Below are positions 26,359-35,536 of a DNA stretch of 64,000 nucleotides, piece after piece. The notes below the pieces were generated by a model. It had not been told where the DNA came from. It ran no database searches and saw nothing but the letters and a program-made list of their open reading frames with translations. The first letter of the stretch is position 1; every line of letters begins with the position of its first letter. Made by a program: the position numbers and the translations under genes. The DNA lies in contig NZ_PJBP01000173.1 of assembly GCF_002836415.1 (NCBI RefSeq), positions 1 through 64,000 of the forward strand, written 5' to 3'. The DNA comes from Psychromonas sp. MB-3u-54. GTDB lineage: Bacteria > Pseudomonadota > Gammaproteobacteria > Enterobacterales > Psychromonadaceae.

Positions 26359-27720
26359 TTATACTTTTAAGACTAAAGTTGCCATACCTAAGAACGAAAA
26401 CAGGCCAATCACATCGGTCAGGGTTGTTAGGGCCATTCCGCCAGCGAGAGCGGGATCAATTTTATATTTATGCATAACCAGCGGGATGGTCACACCTGCA
26501 ATGCCTGCTACGGATAAATTTATAAACATCGCCCCAGCAATAATGTAACCCACGGTGATATCCCCCTTCCACAGTGTTACCGCCGTCGCGACTAAGGTCG
26601 CCCAAATCATGCCATTAATCAAACCGATTGCGGCTTCTTTGCCAATTAACCAACGGGCATTTGTACTGCCGATATGGCCCACTGCCAGGCCACGAATAAC
26701 CAAGGCGAGTGTTTGATTCCCTGCAATCCCGCCCATACTGGGGACTATTGTCATTAAAACAGCAAGGGTTGCCATCTGCTCTAGGGTGGCTTCAAACATA
26801 TTTGATACTGAGGCGGCAATAAAGGCTGCAACAAGATTCAGCGCCAGCCAAACCGTGCGTCGTTTAGCGCTTGATAGAACGGGTGCATAGGTATCTTCAT
26901 CATCATCCATACCTGCCATGCCCATCATGGTGTGCTCTGCCTCTTCGCGGATAATATCAACCACATCATCAATGGTAATACGCCCTAAAAGATGTCTATT
27001 TGCATCCACAACGGGCGCCGAAATCAAATCATGGCGTTCAAATAACTTGGCAATTTCACCGTCATCCATTTCTACTTCCAGCATCTCTGTTTTGCTGTTC
27101 ATGACCTGCTCTATAGAAAGAGAAGGATCAACGGTTAATAAGGTTGATAGGGGAACGTCGCCAATCAATTGGTCTTCTTTATTAACCACATAGAGCGTGT
27201 CCGTTGCGTCCGGCAATTCACCTTTCAGGCGTAAATAGCGTAACACCACATCGACCGAGACATCGGCGCGCAGTGTTATAGTATCGGTATTCATCATCGA
27301 GCCTGCGGTATCTTCCGGATAGGAAAGCGCTTGCTCTACACGGTGTCTATCCTGTGCATCCATAGTATCCAATACCTCTTGGTATAGGCTATCCGGAATA
27401 CCACGTAAAATAGACGCGAGGTCATCAATTTCCATGCCTTCCGTGGCGGATACTATATTGGTTGCATCCATTAATGCTATTATGCTGTCCTGTGCATCTT
27501 CATTTAATTCGTCGAGTATGTCACCCTGCTCATCATGATCCGTCAAACTCCATAATATTTTACGCTTGGTAGGGGGAAATGATTCAAGCAGTAAAGCGAC
27601 ATCACAGGCGTGCATTTTGTCAAGAATACTACGAGCTAATACGAACATACCGCTTTCGAGGGCTTTATCTATTTCCTGCAATCTTTCTTGGGCATTTTGA
27701 GCATCGGTATTTTCCGGCAT
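26359..27720 (-). CDS. mgtE: Magnesium transporter MgtE
   Basis: The 453-residue protein has the MgtE order: an N-terminal superhelical domain (about 5-130, 'LLESFPPTKRKILWSL', 'SYPEDTAGSMMNTD'), two CBS domains (about 130-255, 'HDLISAPVVDANRHLLGRIT') and five membrane helices (about 285-453) with 'IVPSMGGIAGNQTLALVIRG' and 'PLVMHKYKIDPALAGGMALT'. It forms a gated Mg2+ channel in the inner membrane. It follows ptsO by 21 bp and ends the rpoN-ptsN-rapZ-ptsO cluster, as I recall from Vibrio. Confidence 0.93.
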   Translation of the reverse strand: MPENTDAQNAQERLQEIDKALESGMFVLARSILDKMHACDVALLLESFPPTKRKILWSLTDHDEQGDILDELNEDAQDSIIALMDATNIVSATEGMEIDDLASILRGIPDSLYQEVLDTMDAQDRHRVEQALSYPEDTAGSMMNTDTITLRADVSVDVVLRYLRLKGELPDATDTLYVVNKEDQLIGDVPLSTLLTVDPSLSIEQVMNSKTEMLEVEMDDGEIAKLFERHDLISAPVVDANRHLLGRITIDDVVDIIREEAEHTMMGMAGMDDDEDTYAPVLSSAKRRTVWLALNLVAAFIAASVSNMFEATLEQMATLAVLMTIVPSMGGIAGNQTLALVIRGLAVGHIGSTNARWLIGKEAAIGLINGMIWATLVATAVTLWKGDITVGYIIAGAMFINLSVAGIAGVTIPLVMHKYKIDPALAGGMALTTLTDVIGLFSFLGMATLVLKV

Positions 27721-27734
27721 GACATGACCTTATA

Positions 27735-28013
27735 TTATTCATCTTCTTCTAGAAACTTATTTTCTATCAGCCTGGTAACCGCAAGCATAGCCTGCTGCGC
27801 TTCACTGCCTTCTGCTAGGATTTCAATTTCTTGACCGTAACAAGTTTCTAATACTAATAAACCAAGGACACTACTGGCATCTGCTTGTTTGCCTTGATGT
27901 TTGATTATGATAGTAGCATCAAAAGACTGAACTAACTCAACAAGTTTGATCGTGGCTCGTGTATGCAATCCTAATTTGTTTTGGATGGTAATAGTTTGTG
28001 TGATGGTGCTCAT
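27735..28013 (-). CDS. ptsO: Phosphocarrier protein NPr of the nitrogen PTS
   Basis: The 92-residue HPr-like protein has active-site H17 in 'LGLHTRATIKLVEL' and the 'GKQADASSVLGLLVLETCYG' segment around the usual HPr serine position. It passes phosphate from EI-Ntr to the PtsN protein encoded upstream. The ATG overlaps a TAA stop of the rapZ-type tail sequence (TAATG). Upstream lies a 722-bp array built from copies of this very gene's start fused to the rapZ end, so the intergenic distance from rapZ is abnormal. Confidence 0.92.
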   Translation of the reverse strand: MSTITQTITIQNKLGLHTRATIKLVELVQSFDATIIIKHQGKQADASSVLGLLVLETCYGQEIEILAEGSEAQQAMLAVTRLIENKFLEEDE

Positions 28014-28735
28014 TATAGGTGATCCTTTAATCCCTTATGCTCAATTTGAACCTGATAATTTTGTTTGTAGCTAGTGTATGCAGCCTAATTTATGTTGGAT
28101 AATAATAGGTTGTGGGATTACAGCTGATCCTTTAATCCCTTAATCCTTTAATCCCTTATGCTCAATTTGAACCTGATAATTTTGTTTGTCGCTCGTGTAT
28201 GCAAGCCTAATTTTTTGTATGATGGTGCTCATTATAGGAGCTTCTTTAATCCCTTATGCTCAATTTGAACCTGATATTTTTGTTTGTAGCTTGTGTATGC
28301 AAGCCTAATTTTTTGTATGATGGTGCTCATTATAGGAGCTTCTTTAATCCCTTATGCTCAATTTGAACCTGATATTTTTGTTTGTAGCTTGTGTATGCAA
28401 GCCTAATTTTTTTGGATAATAATAGTTTCTCTGATTACAGGTGATGCTTTAATCCCTTATGCTCAATTTGAACCTGATATTTTTGTTTGTAGCTTGTGTA
28501 TGCAAGCCTAATTTTTTGTATGATGGTGCTCATTATAGGAGCTTCTTTAATCCCTTATGCTCAATTTGAACCTGATATTTTTGTTTGTAGCTTGTGTATG
28601 CAAGCCTAATTTTTTTGGATAATAATAGTTTCTCTGATTACAGGTGATGCTTTAATCCCTTATGCTCAATTTGAACCTGATATTTTTGTTTGTAGCTTGT
28701 GTATGCAAGCCTAATTTTTTGTATGATGGTGCTCA
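28014..28735 (-). repeat. Tandem array of rapZ-tail / ptsO-start chimeric units (98-105 bp)
   Basis: The rapZ 3' end (complement of AATCCCTTATGCTCAATTTG) recurs seven times between the rapZ stop (28736) and ptsO, at about 28029, 28151, 28249, 28347, 28452, 28549 and 28654. Spacings are mostly 98 or 105 bp. Each unit joins the rapZ C-terminal codons, the stop and then a ptsO-like 5' end (complement 'ATTAGGCTTGCATACAC', matching the ptsO codons for K-L-G-L-H-T-R). In the 98-bp type the ptsO ATG is kept and overlaps the stop (TAATG); in the 105-bp type it is lost (TAATC). The copy next to ptsO is most diverged. Confidence 0.95.
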
Positions 28736-28736
28736 T
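28638..28736 (-). CDS. Chimeric micro-ORF (ptsO start fused to rapZ tail), representative
   Basis: From an ATG whose A is the last base of the rapZ TAA codon, 32 residues run 'MSTIIQKIRLAYTS' then 'YKQKYQVQIEHKGLKHHL'. The first part derives from ptsO, shifted in frame after MSTI; the second is the in-frame RapZ tail. Similar ORFs lie at 28435-28533, 28232-28330 and 28140-28232. Their starts overlap an upstream stop, so ribosomes finishing rapZ could restart here. Whether any peptide is made is unknown; they may merely preserve translation through the array. Confidence 0.3.
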   Translation of the reverse strand: MSTIIQKIRLAYTSYKQKYQVQIEHKGLKHHL

Positions 28737-29584
28737 TATAGGAGCTTCTTTAATCCCTTATGCTCAATTTGAACCTGATATTTTTGTTTAAACTGAGCAG
28801 CAAGCTGTTCTGCTACATAGACAGAGCGGTGTTTTCCACCCGTACAGCCAATGGCTATGGTCACATAATTACGGTTGTTTTCTTCAAGGTACGGCAACCA
28901 TGAATGGAAAAGGTTTTCAATTTGGTTAATGGTTTGTTTTACCACAAGGTGATCATTGAGAAACGCTTTTACAGGTTGATCTTTACCCGTGTATTTTTGT
29001 AAAGCTGGCTCCCAATGGGGGTTGGGTAAAAAACGCACATCAAAAATATAATCGGCATCATCGGGGTGGATATTTTTAAAACCAAAGGATTGGAAGATGA
29101 TTAATAAGTTACTTTTAGTCGATCCCTGTAAATGAATTTTAAGACGTTCATTTAAATTATGGATAGAAAGGGTGGTTGTGTCGATCGACAGTGCAGCCCT
29201 TTTGTGAATAGGCTCCAACAGTTCATTTTCTAATTCGAGTGCTTGAGATAAGGACAGTTTGTTTTTAGATAAAGGGTGTAAACGTCTTGTTTCACTGTAG
29301 CGGCGAATTAATTCAGAGCTAATAGCATCAAGGTAGACAATCTCTACTTCAACTTTTTGTTGTAACGACGACAGCAGCGTTTGGATTTGGCTGGCATCGG
29401 TAGGTAAATTACGAATATCTAAACTAATCGCAACTTTATTATTTTTAGGGTCTACGGTATCGATTAATTGCTCAAGCAGCTGGAATGGCACACCATCAAT
29501 GCAGTTATAGCCTAAATCTTCCAGCACATGAAGTGCAATGGTCTTTCCTGAACCCGAGCGGCCGCTAATGACAATTAATTTCAT
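28736..29584 (-). CDS. rapZ: RNase adapter protein RapZ
   Basis: The 282-residue protein has Walker A 'GRSGSGKT' at residues 8-15, the 'VSLDIRN'-like 'AISLDIRNLPTD', 'RFLPNPHW' and the C-terminal 'IAIGCTGGKHRSVYVAEQLA' typical of RapZ. In E. coli RapZ binds GlcN6P and guides GlmZ small RNA to RNase E, tuning GlmS. Its last codons form part of the tandem array downstream, so the present terminus ('HKGLKKLL') may not be ancestral: the copy nearest ptsO ends 'GLKDHL'. Confidence 0.92.
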   Translation of the reverse strand: MKLIVISGRSGSGKTIALHVLEDLGYNCIDGVPFQLLEQLIDTVDPKNNKVAISLDIRNLPTDASQIQTLLSSLQQKVEVEIVYLDAISSELIRRYSETRRLHPLSKNKLSLSQALELENELLEPIHKRAALSIDTTTLSIHNLNERLKIHLQGSTKSNLLIIFQSFGFKNIHPDDADYIFDVRFLPNPHWEPALQKYTGKDQPVKAFLNDHLVVKQTINQIENLFHSWLPYLEENNRNYVTIAIGCTGGKHRSVYVAEQLAAQFKQKYQVQIEHKGLKKLL

Positions 29585-29598
29585 TGTACCCCCTGCAA

Positions 29599-30045
29599 TT
29601 ATTTAATTTCTAGCAACAGACATAACATTTCGTTGTTTTTCGCATTTCTTAGTTGACGTAAAAATTGTTTATCTAATAGTTTTTGACTGATTTCAGAAAG
29701 CGCAGACAAATACTGTTTACAACGATCTTCCGGTACAAAAATGGCGAAGAGTATATCAACTTTATTACCGTCATATGAATCATAATCTATTGCTGATTCA
29801 CATTGTATAAAAACAGCAGTAGCGGGTAAAGTGCTATCTATTTTTACGTGTGGAATCGCAATCCCCGTTCCAACACCCGTAGAGCCGATTTTTTCACGCG
29901 CAATTAAACGATTAAATAATATTTGTGGATCTATATTTAATTTTTCACCCGCAATATGGCTGATTTTTTCTAATGCGCATTTTTTGCTGGTGCAGGCAGT
30001 TTGGGCAAAAACTGATTCTTTATTTAATAAGCTTGAAATGTTCAT
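29599..30045 (-). CDS. ptsN: PTS IIA-like nitrogen-regulatory protein PtsN
   Basis: With ATG 30045 the product has 148 residues and the usual start 'MNISSLLNKESVFAQ'. The ORF remains open to 30111, but the extra 22 residues are not family-like. Active H66 lies in 'GTGIAIPHVKI', the phosphorylation site fed by NPr. PtsN coordinates nitrogen, potassium and envelope responses in other gammaproteobacteria. The gene follows rpoN with no hpf between them, unlike E. coli, where hpf separates rpoN and ptsN. Confidence 0.9.
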   Translation of the reverse strand: MNISSLLNKESVFAQTACTSKKCALEKISHIAGEKLNIDPQILFNRLIAREKIGSTGVGTGIAIPHVKIDSTLPATAVFIQCESAIDYDSYDGNKVDILFAIFVPEDRCKQYLSALSEISQKLLDKQFLRQLRNAKNNEMLCLLLEIK

Positions 30046-30137
30046 ATTTAATTTGGCTATTACAAAAATTTGCGCGATGTTAGCACTTGCGCTATGAATG
30101 ATCATCAACAAATATGGTTTTCTTAACCTTTATAAAA

Positions 30138-31592
30138 TCAGAGTAGCATTTTTCGTTGGCTTGATGATGAAATTCCCAATAATTCCCGATATTTTGTGAT
30201 CGTACGGCGCGCCACTTTAATACCCTGCTGTTCAAGTAACAGTGCTATTTTATTATCACTTAAAGGCTTGCTGCTCACCTCGGCAGAAATTAATTTTTTG
30301 ATTAATGCCTTAATTGCCGTTGAGGAGCGTTCTCCTCCACTTTCTGTCGCAACATGGCTAGAAAAGAAAAATTTCAACTCAAAAATACCTCTTGAGGTAT
30401 GCATAAATTTTTGTGTTGTGACCCGCGAAATGGTCGATTCATGCATATCTACCTCTAACGCCACATCATTAAGCACCATTGGTTCCATTGCTTCTTCCCC
30501 GTATTCGAAGAATGCTTGTTGTTGGCGCACAATACAATGAGAGACTTTTAATAAGGTTTCGTTACGGCTTTCCAGACTTTTAATAAACCATCTTGCTTCC
30601 TGTAAATGACCTTTAATAAACTGAGAATCAGATTTACTAATATTACCTTTACATAAATCTGCATAGGTTTGGTTTATGGAAAGCTTAGCATCGGAATCCG
30701 GGTGGAGCGATACGCGCCATTGACCGGCAATTTTTTTGACATAAACATCGGGTACAATATATTGGGGTTGGCTATTCTCTATTTGGTTTCCTGGCCGAGG
30801 TTCGAGCGTTTGCATTAAATGCAATATTTCGGCTAATTCAGACTCTTTTAATTTACTTTTTCTTGCCAGAGTACGGTAATCCCGGTTACCCAGTAAATCC
30901 ATGTGATTAGCAAGTATGGTTAACGCTTCACTGCGCCATGGTGTTTGTTCCGGCAGATGTCGCAGCTGGATTTGCAAACACTCCTGCGTTGAACGAGCAG
31001 CAACACCTATTGGATCAAAATGTTGAATGCGCTTAAGAACAACCAGTACTTCATCTAATTCAAGATCATCAGCTTCAGTTGTTAAACTTTCCAAAATTGA
31101 TTCACAACTCGCGGTTAAATAACCGGATTCATCTATCGAGTCAATGAGGGCTTCGGCGATCATCAGATCAGTGTCAGAAAACGGGGTCAGTTGCATTTGC
31201 CAAATCAAATGATCCTGTAAAGAGGTTGAAGATTCTCCCTGGTAAATATTGTCCTCGCCTTCATAACTTGAAGAGGATGAAGGAGAAGTTGTGGAACTGC
31301 TTGAATATTCAGAATAAGATTCTTCCCAATTATTTTCAGCGGGTAAATCATTAGAGAGCTCCTGCTGGGTTATTGCTTCAGAAGTGTCAACCTGACTGCT
31401 ATCCGGTTTTTTGATGACTTCCTGCGTACCGTTGTTATCTTCTTGTTCTAATAAAGGGTTTGAGTCGAGAATATTCTGAATTTCCTGCTGTAAATCCAGT
31501 GTAGAGAGTTGTAGCAATTTGATTGCGTGCTGCAATTGCGGGGTCATTGCAAGCTGCTGCCCCATCTTTAAATGCAAACCTTGTTTTATCAA
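30138..31592 (-). CDS. rpoN: RNA polymerase sigma-54 factor
   Basis: The 484-residue protein has the glutamine-rich region I ('LHLKMGQQLAMTPQLQHAIK'), an acidic and serine-rich region II (about 60-125, including a run 'YSSSSTTSPSSSSS'), the core-binding region, a helix-turn-helix ('DVALEVDMHESTISRVT') and the RpoN box 'ARRTITKYRE' near the C-terminus. It directs transcription from -24/-12 promoters activated by enhancer-binding proteins. It lies between lptB and ptsN, and a MITE-like element occupies the gap upstream. Confidence 0.95.
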   Translation of the reverse strand: MIKQGLHLKMGQQLAMTPQLQHAIKLLQLSTLDLQQEIQNILDSNPLLEQEDNNGTQEVIKKPDSSQVDTSEAITQQELSNDLPAENNWEESYSEYSSSSTTSPSSSSSYEGEDNIYQGESSTSLQDHLIWQMQLTPFSDTDLMIAEALIDSIDESGYLTASCESILESLTTEADDLELDEVLVVLKRIQHFDPIGVAARSTQECLQIQLRHLPEQTPWRSEALTILANHMDLLGNRDYRTLARKSKLKESELAEILHLMQTLEPRPGNQIENSQPQYIVPDVYVKKIAGQWRVSLHPDSDAKLSINQTYADLCKGNISKSDSQFIKGHLQEARWFIKSLESRNETLLKVSHCIVRQQQAFFEYGEEAMEPMVLNDVALEVDMHESTISRVTTQKFMHTSRGIFELKFFFSSHVATESGGERSSTAIKALIKKLISAEVSSKPLSDNKIALLLEQQGIKVARRTITKYRELLGISSSSQRKMLL

Positions 31593-31682
31593 AACATTCT
31601 CCTGAACCTGGCCGGTTATTATTAAGTTATTGAGCTGTCATTAGTGCGGAATTTTGTTTAAATTTTTTTATATGTCCTGTAT

Positions 31683-31805
31683 ATACCCATGTTATCTCAA
31701 GATGCTTTGTCAGGCGCAAGCTCTTCGACCAGAGCAAGACGCAACATGAGGTAATGGATATTCCCTTTCCGATTGGTGCAACGAAAATTGAAGTATCATG
31801 GGTAT
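31683..31805. mobile_element. MITE-like element with ATACCCATG/CATGGGTAT ends
   Basis: This 123-bp non-coding segment between lptB and rpoN is bounded by ATACCCATG and its exact complement. The inner end sequence (…CTCAAGATGC and, on the other side, …TTGAAGTAT) recalls the ends of the 40974-41151 element, so both probably belong to one family. It separates rpoN from the lpt genes and may insert a promoter or processing site. Confidence 0.6.
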
Positions 31806-31812
31806 AAGCCTT

Positions 31813-32538
31813 TTATAATTTAAATTCTTCACCCAGATAGACCTGTTTTACCTGAGCATTGGCTAATATTTCATCTTGATTACCCACTGCAATAATCTCA
31901 CCGTGACTAACGATATAGGAGTGCTGACAGACATCTAATGTTTCTCGTACATTGTGATCGGTTATTAATACACCCAAACCACGATTCCTTAGGTGTTGGA
32001 TAATAGTTTTGATATCAATCACTGAAATAGGATCTACGCCGGCGAAAGGCTCATCTAAGAGAATAAATTTAGGTTCGGTTGCCAGTGCGCGCGCAATTTC
32101 AACTCGGCGTCGCTCTCCCCCGGAAAGGCTCATCCCTTTGTTATTACGAATATGAGTGATATGAAATTCATCGAGTAATGTATTGAGCTTTTCTTCACGT
32201 TGGGCATTGCTTAACTCTTTACGTGTTTGCAAAATACCCATAATATTTTCGGAGACAGTTAAGCGGCGAAAGATGGACGCTTCCTGAGGAAGGTAACCTA
32301 TCCCCTTTTGAGCTCTGATATGCATCGGATGATGGGAAATATCTTCTCCGTCAATAAATATACTTCCTTCATCCTGCTTTACGAGTCCGACTACCATGTA
32401 AAAAGAGGTCGTTTTACCTGCTCCATTTGGGCCAAGTAAACCGACAATTTCGCCTGTTTTTACGGTTAAATCGACACCATTTACAACGGTCCGGCCTTTA
32501 TAGCTTTTTACTAAACCTTGCGCGATTAAATCTGCCAT
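31813..32538 (-). CDS. lptB: LPS export ABC transporter ATP-binding protein
   Basis: The 241-residue ATPase has Walker A 'GPNGAGKTT', signature '[16 protein letters not shown]', Walker B '[13 protein letters not shown]' and the switch 'ITDHNVRE'. It powers LptFG to extract LPS from the inner membrane. It starts 2 bp after the lptA stop, in the order kdsC-lptC-lptA-lptB. Confidence 0.95.
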   Translation of the reverse strand: MADLIAQGLVKSYKGRTVVNGVDLTVKTGEIVGLLGPNGAGKTTSFYMVVGLVKQDEGSIFIDGEDISHHPMHIRAQKGIGYLPQEASIFRRLTVSENIMGILQTRKELSNAQREEKLNTLLDEFHITHIRNNKGMSLSGGERRRVEIARALATEPKFILLDEPFAGVDPISVIDIKTIIQHLRNRGLGVLITDHNVRETLDVCQHSYIVSHGEIIAVGNQDEILANAQVKQVYLGEEFKL

Positions 32539-32540
32539 TT

Positions 32541-33071
32541 TTATTCTTCTTTTTCTGGGGTATTTTCAGTGTTTTTTTTGTCAAACTGAGCGGGTAAAAA
32601 AACCGTTGTTACACGTGTTTCTTTGCCGTCGTTGCTCACTGTTAGTTCTTCTTTTTTCATCAAATAAATGATTTTTGACCCATTTATTTGGCTCTTAAGT
32701 TGTTTAACCTGGGCATTACCGGTCAGCGTTACTTGTGCCTTAGCCACATCGTAACGAATCGTCTTTGCCTCTGCATTTATGGGTTTTCCATCTTCTTGGG
32801 TCTGGTAAAAAGTGGCTACTTTACCTTCTGCAATCATGATCTCTTGATTAGATTCCTTTCCTCGAATAACGGTCAGTTTGTCAGCGGTTAATTTAATGCT
32901 ACCTTGAGTGAGTAAGACGTCATCTTGAAATACAACCCGGTCATTTTTCATCGTCACGTGCTGGCTCACCGAGCTGACGTGAATGGGCTGTTCGAAGTCA
33001 GATTCCAGCGCCATACTTGCAAAAGAGATAAGTAATGTACTGATAACTAAACTTGATTTATTTATTTTCAT
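32541..33071 (-). CDS. lptA: LPS transport periplasmic protein
   Basis: The 176-residue precursor has a signal peptide (cleavage likely near residue 21, 'SFASMALE') and the OstA-type repeat strands ('[20 protein letters not shown]', '[20 protein letters not shown]'). LptA bridges LptC to LptD across the periplasm. Its start overlaps the end of lptC by 14 bp. Confidence 0.9.
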   Translation of the reverse strand: MKINKSSLVISTLLISFASMALESDFEQPIHVSSVSQHVTMKNDRVVFQDDVLLTQGSIKLTADKLTVIRGKESNQEIMIAEGKVATFYQTQEDGKPINAEAKTIRYDVAKAQVTLTGNAQVKQLKSQINGSKIIYLMKKEELTVSNDGKETRVTTVFLPAQFDKKNTENTPEKEE

Positions 33072-33621
33072 TGAAGTATACCGCTTTTATTTGATCTTTT
33101 ATGATGACTTCTTCGGTTACCAGAGAAGCCCATATGCCAACACCCTGCTGATGAATCTGAGGGCCTTCCCAGGTGACTAGCAAGTCACTGCTGAACTCTT
33201 GTTTATCCAGTAAAAGAGTGAGTTGTTCCGTTTTTATTGTTTGTACAAGCTGATCTAAACTGAGATTTTTGACTAATACATTTTTTGATAGCACTAATTT
33301 ATTTTGTCGATAGAGAGCACCCTCAGCACTGGTCATTTGCCAAACAGTGGTCGTATCTGTTTGCTCGTTATGGGTATAAACAATCACTTTGGGATTTTCA
33401 AAGTTAGTCAACTCATCTTCATTAAAGTTGGTGGCTTTATCTGCAAATATTTTATGATCCAAAAAACCTGTTTTATTAAAATGCGTACTCTTAATATCCG
33501 TCGCAATATAACTAGGATGATGGACTGGCAGCGAAGGTAAAACAGCTTCCTGTTTGAAAAACAACCAAATCAAGAAAGTGGCTAATAATAAAGCAAATGG
33601 GAGACTCTGGCGCTTATTCAT
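33058..33621 (-). CDS. lptC: LPS export system protein LptC
   Basis: The 187-residue protein has one N-terminal membrane anchor (about residues 7-25) and a periplasmic beta-jellyroll segment with 'HFNKTGFLDHKIFADKATNF' and 'LLVTWEGPQIHQQGVGI', the latter similar to the 'GxGL' ending of LptC. It docks LptA to the LptBFG complex. It overlaps lptA downstream and abuts kdsC upstream. Confidence 0.88.
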   Translation of the reverse strand: MNKRQSLPFALLLATFLIWLFFKQEAVLPSLPVHHPSYIATDIKSTHFNKTGFLDHKIFADKATNFNEDELTNFENPKVIVYTHNEQTDTTTVWQMTSAEGALYRQNKLVLSKNVLVKNLSLDQLVQTIKTEQLTLLLDKQEFSSDLLVTWEGPQIHQQGVGIWASLVTEEVIIKDQIKAVYFNENK

Positions 33622-34170
33622 TTATTCACTTTTGCCCTGGGTAATATAAAGTTGATTATTGCACTGCAAAAAGAGATCACAGACTTCGCGCACGGCGCCA
33701 TAGCCACCTTTTATTTGAGTGACAAGGTTTGCCCCTTTTAAGACAAGAGGATGTGCATCCTGTACCGCGATGCCTAAACCACAATCTTCGATAACGGGCA
33801 GATCAACCACGTCATCACCAATATAAGCGACCTCTTCAGGTGTTAAACTAAGCTTAGTTAATAAAGATTGGTAAACGCTTAATTTATCTTCTTTGCCCTG
33901 AAATATAAAAGGGACACCCAAAGCCTGCATTCGCGTTTCAACAATGACCGATTGACGCCCGGTGATGATCGCAACATTAATGCCCATATTGAGAATCGCT
34001 TTGATCCCGAATCCGTCTTTAGTATGAAAAGCTTTTAATTCTTCACCGTGATTGCCTAAATAAATTCTACCATCGGAAAAGACACCATCAACATCGCAAA
34101 TAAGTAATTTTATTTTTGCGGCGCGGTGGTAATTTTCGACACTAATTTTACCATAAGGTGTTGTGATCAT
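33622..34170 (-). CDS. kdsC: 3-deoxy-D-manno-octulosonate 8-phosphate phosphatase
   Basis: The 182-residue HAD phosphatase has nucleophile aspartates in 'LLICDVDGVFSDG', motif II 'AIITGRQS' and motif IV 'YIGDDVVDLPVI'. It dephosphorylates KDO-8-phosphate during LPS inner-core synthesis. The neighbouring kdsD gene found upstream in E. coli is absent; the gene faces a divergent mla operon across a 556-bp spacer. Confidence 0.92.
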   Translation of the reverse strand: MITTPYGKISVENYHRAAKIKLLICDVDGVFSDGRIYLGNHGEELKAFHTKDGFGIKAILNMGINVAIITGRQSVIVETRMQALGVPFIFQGKEDKLSVYQSLLTKLSLTPEEVAYIGDDVVDLPVIEDCGLGIAVQDAHPLVLKGANLVTQIKGGYGAVREVCDLFLQCNNQLYITQGKSE

Positions 34171-34726
34171 TAAAATTCTCAGTTGATTAATAATTATGTA
34201 TTACTAATAGGTTAGTGATGACTGACAAGTTAGTAACAAAATAACAAAATGGATGCGTTAACGCGAGCTATGATTATTAGTCTTACTGCCTAGATTATAT
34301 TGACCGCTATTACACAGATTAATAATATCCAAACCAGCGCTTAACCGACTTTACAATATTTAAGCGCTTTGCGCATTAAAGTGTATCGTTATCCGCATTT
34401 TTCGAAAAATAAAGCGTTAGAAAAATATGCGCCAATGCCAAGTAACCTTTAAAGCGTATTTAATATTCGCGAGGCCAGAGTATTATATCGCATTAGTTTT
34501 AGATTGCGCAGTCAATGAGTAAATAAGTTATTTTAGTTCGGGCAGTCAGTAAGCAAATAAGTTACTCTATATCAAGGTGTTAAGTTAAAAAAATAGATGT
34601 CACTGGTTAATACAAAAATCTGCCGATAAATAAATTCCCAACTTTCTATTTTCAATAAATATTTGTATAAAAAATTTCATCACTTTACACTGTCCATTCG
34701 TGTTTATATAAAGAGCGTAACCATTT
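34171..34726. other. Divergent promoter region between kdsC and mlaF
   Basis: No gene is supported in these 556 bp. They should hold promoters for both the lpt/rpoN and mla/murA operons. An imperfect direct repeat of about 37 bp lies at 34506-34575 (CAGTCAATGAGTAAATAAGTT and CAGTCAGTAAGCAAATAAGTT, each quoted as 20-21 bases of core; differences at three positions). Confidence 0.5.
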
Positions 34727-35536
34727 ATGAAAACCCCGCTTCACCTTGAAATAAAAAACTTATGCTTCTCTCGAAGTGATAGATTATTATTTGATAATTT
34801 ATGTTTTGAGTTTGAGCGCGGTAAAATTACTGCGATATTAGGCCCCAGTGGTATAGGAAAAACAACATTATTAAAGCTTATCGGCGGGCAACTGGCCGTC
34901 GATAGCGGCGAAATATTTTTCAACCAAAAAGCGCTTCATAACTGTTCAACGGCTGAACTTTATCAAGCGCGTAAAAAAATGGGGATGTTATTTCAAAGTG
35001 GCGCATTATTTAACGAGCTTTCCGTTTTTGAAAATGTCGCATTTCCTTTACGCGAGCACCATCAACTCGATCAATCGTTGCTCGAAATATTAGTTTTAAT
35101 GAAATTAGAAGCGGTTGGTTTAAGGGGCGCGCGCGATTTAACGCCGCAACAATTATCCGGTGGTATGGCACGCCGTGTCGCATTAGCTCGCGCGATCGCA
35201 CTTGATCCTGAGCTGATTATGTATGATGAACCCTTTAGCGGGCAAGATCCTATCTCAATGAATGTGTTGCTTAAATTAATTAAACAGCTCAATGAAACCT
35301 TAGGGTTGACCTCTATTATTGTGACCCATGATGTCAAAGAGGTTTTGTCTATTGCAGATAATGTTTATGTCTTAGCGGATGAGAAAATTATTGCGCAAGG
35401 CTCTGTCGAATCAATACTCGCGCAAACTGAAAATGAATTATTACAACAGTTTTTGCTTGGCCGAAGTGAAGGGCCTGTCCCTTTCCATTTCAAAAGCGAA
35501 GATTTTCAAACTGATTTACAAAAGGTAAGTCGATAA
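34727..35536 (+). CDS. mlaF: Phospholipid transport ABC ATP-binding protein MlaF
   Basis: The 269-residue ATPase has Walker A 'GPSGIGKTT', signature 'LSGGMARRVALARAIA' (the GGMA/RR form typical of MlaF), Walker B 'LIMYDEPFSGQDP' and the switch 'VTHDVKEVL'. It drives the MlaFEDB complex that moves phospholipids between inner membrane and MlaC to keep outer-membrane asymmetry. The stop overlaps the mlaE start (TAATG). Confidence 0.93.
   Translation: MKTPLHLEIKNLCFSRSDRLLFDNLCFEFERGKITAILGPSGIGKTTLLKLIGGQLAVDSGEIFFNQKALHNCSTAELYQARKKMGMLFQSGALFNELSVFENVAFPLREHHQLDQSLLEILVLMKLEAVGLRGARDLTPQQLSGGMARRVALARAIALDPELIMYDEPFSGQDPISMNVLLKLIKQLNETLGLTSIIVTHDVKEVLSIADNVYVLADEKIIAQGSVESILAQTENELLQQFLLGRSEGPVPFHFKSEDFQTDLQKVSR

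Noticed and set aside
28014-28735. CRISPR-like array between rapZ and ptsO
   Set aside because: Units are contiguous copies of gene-end sequence without unique spacers, and no cas genes are near.
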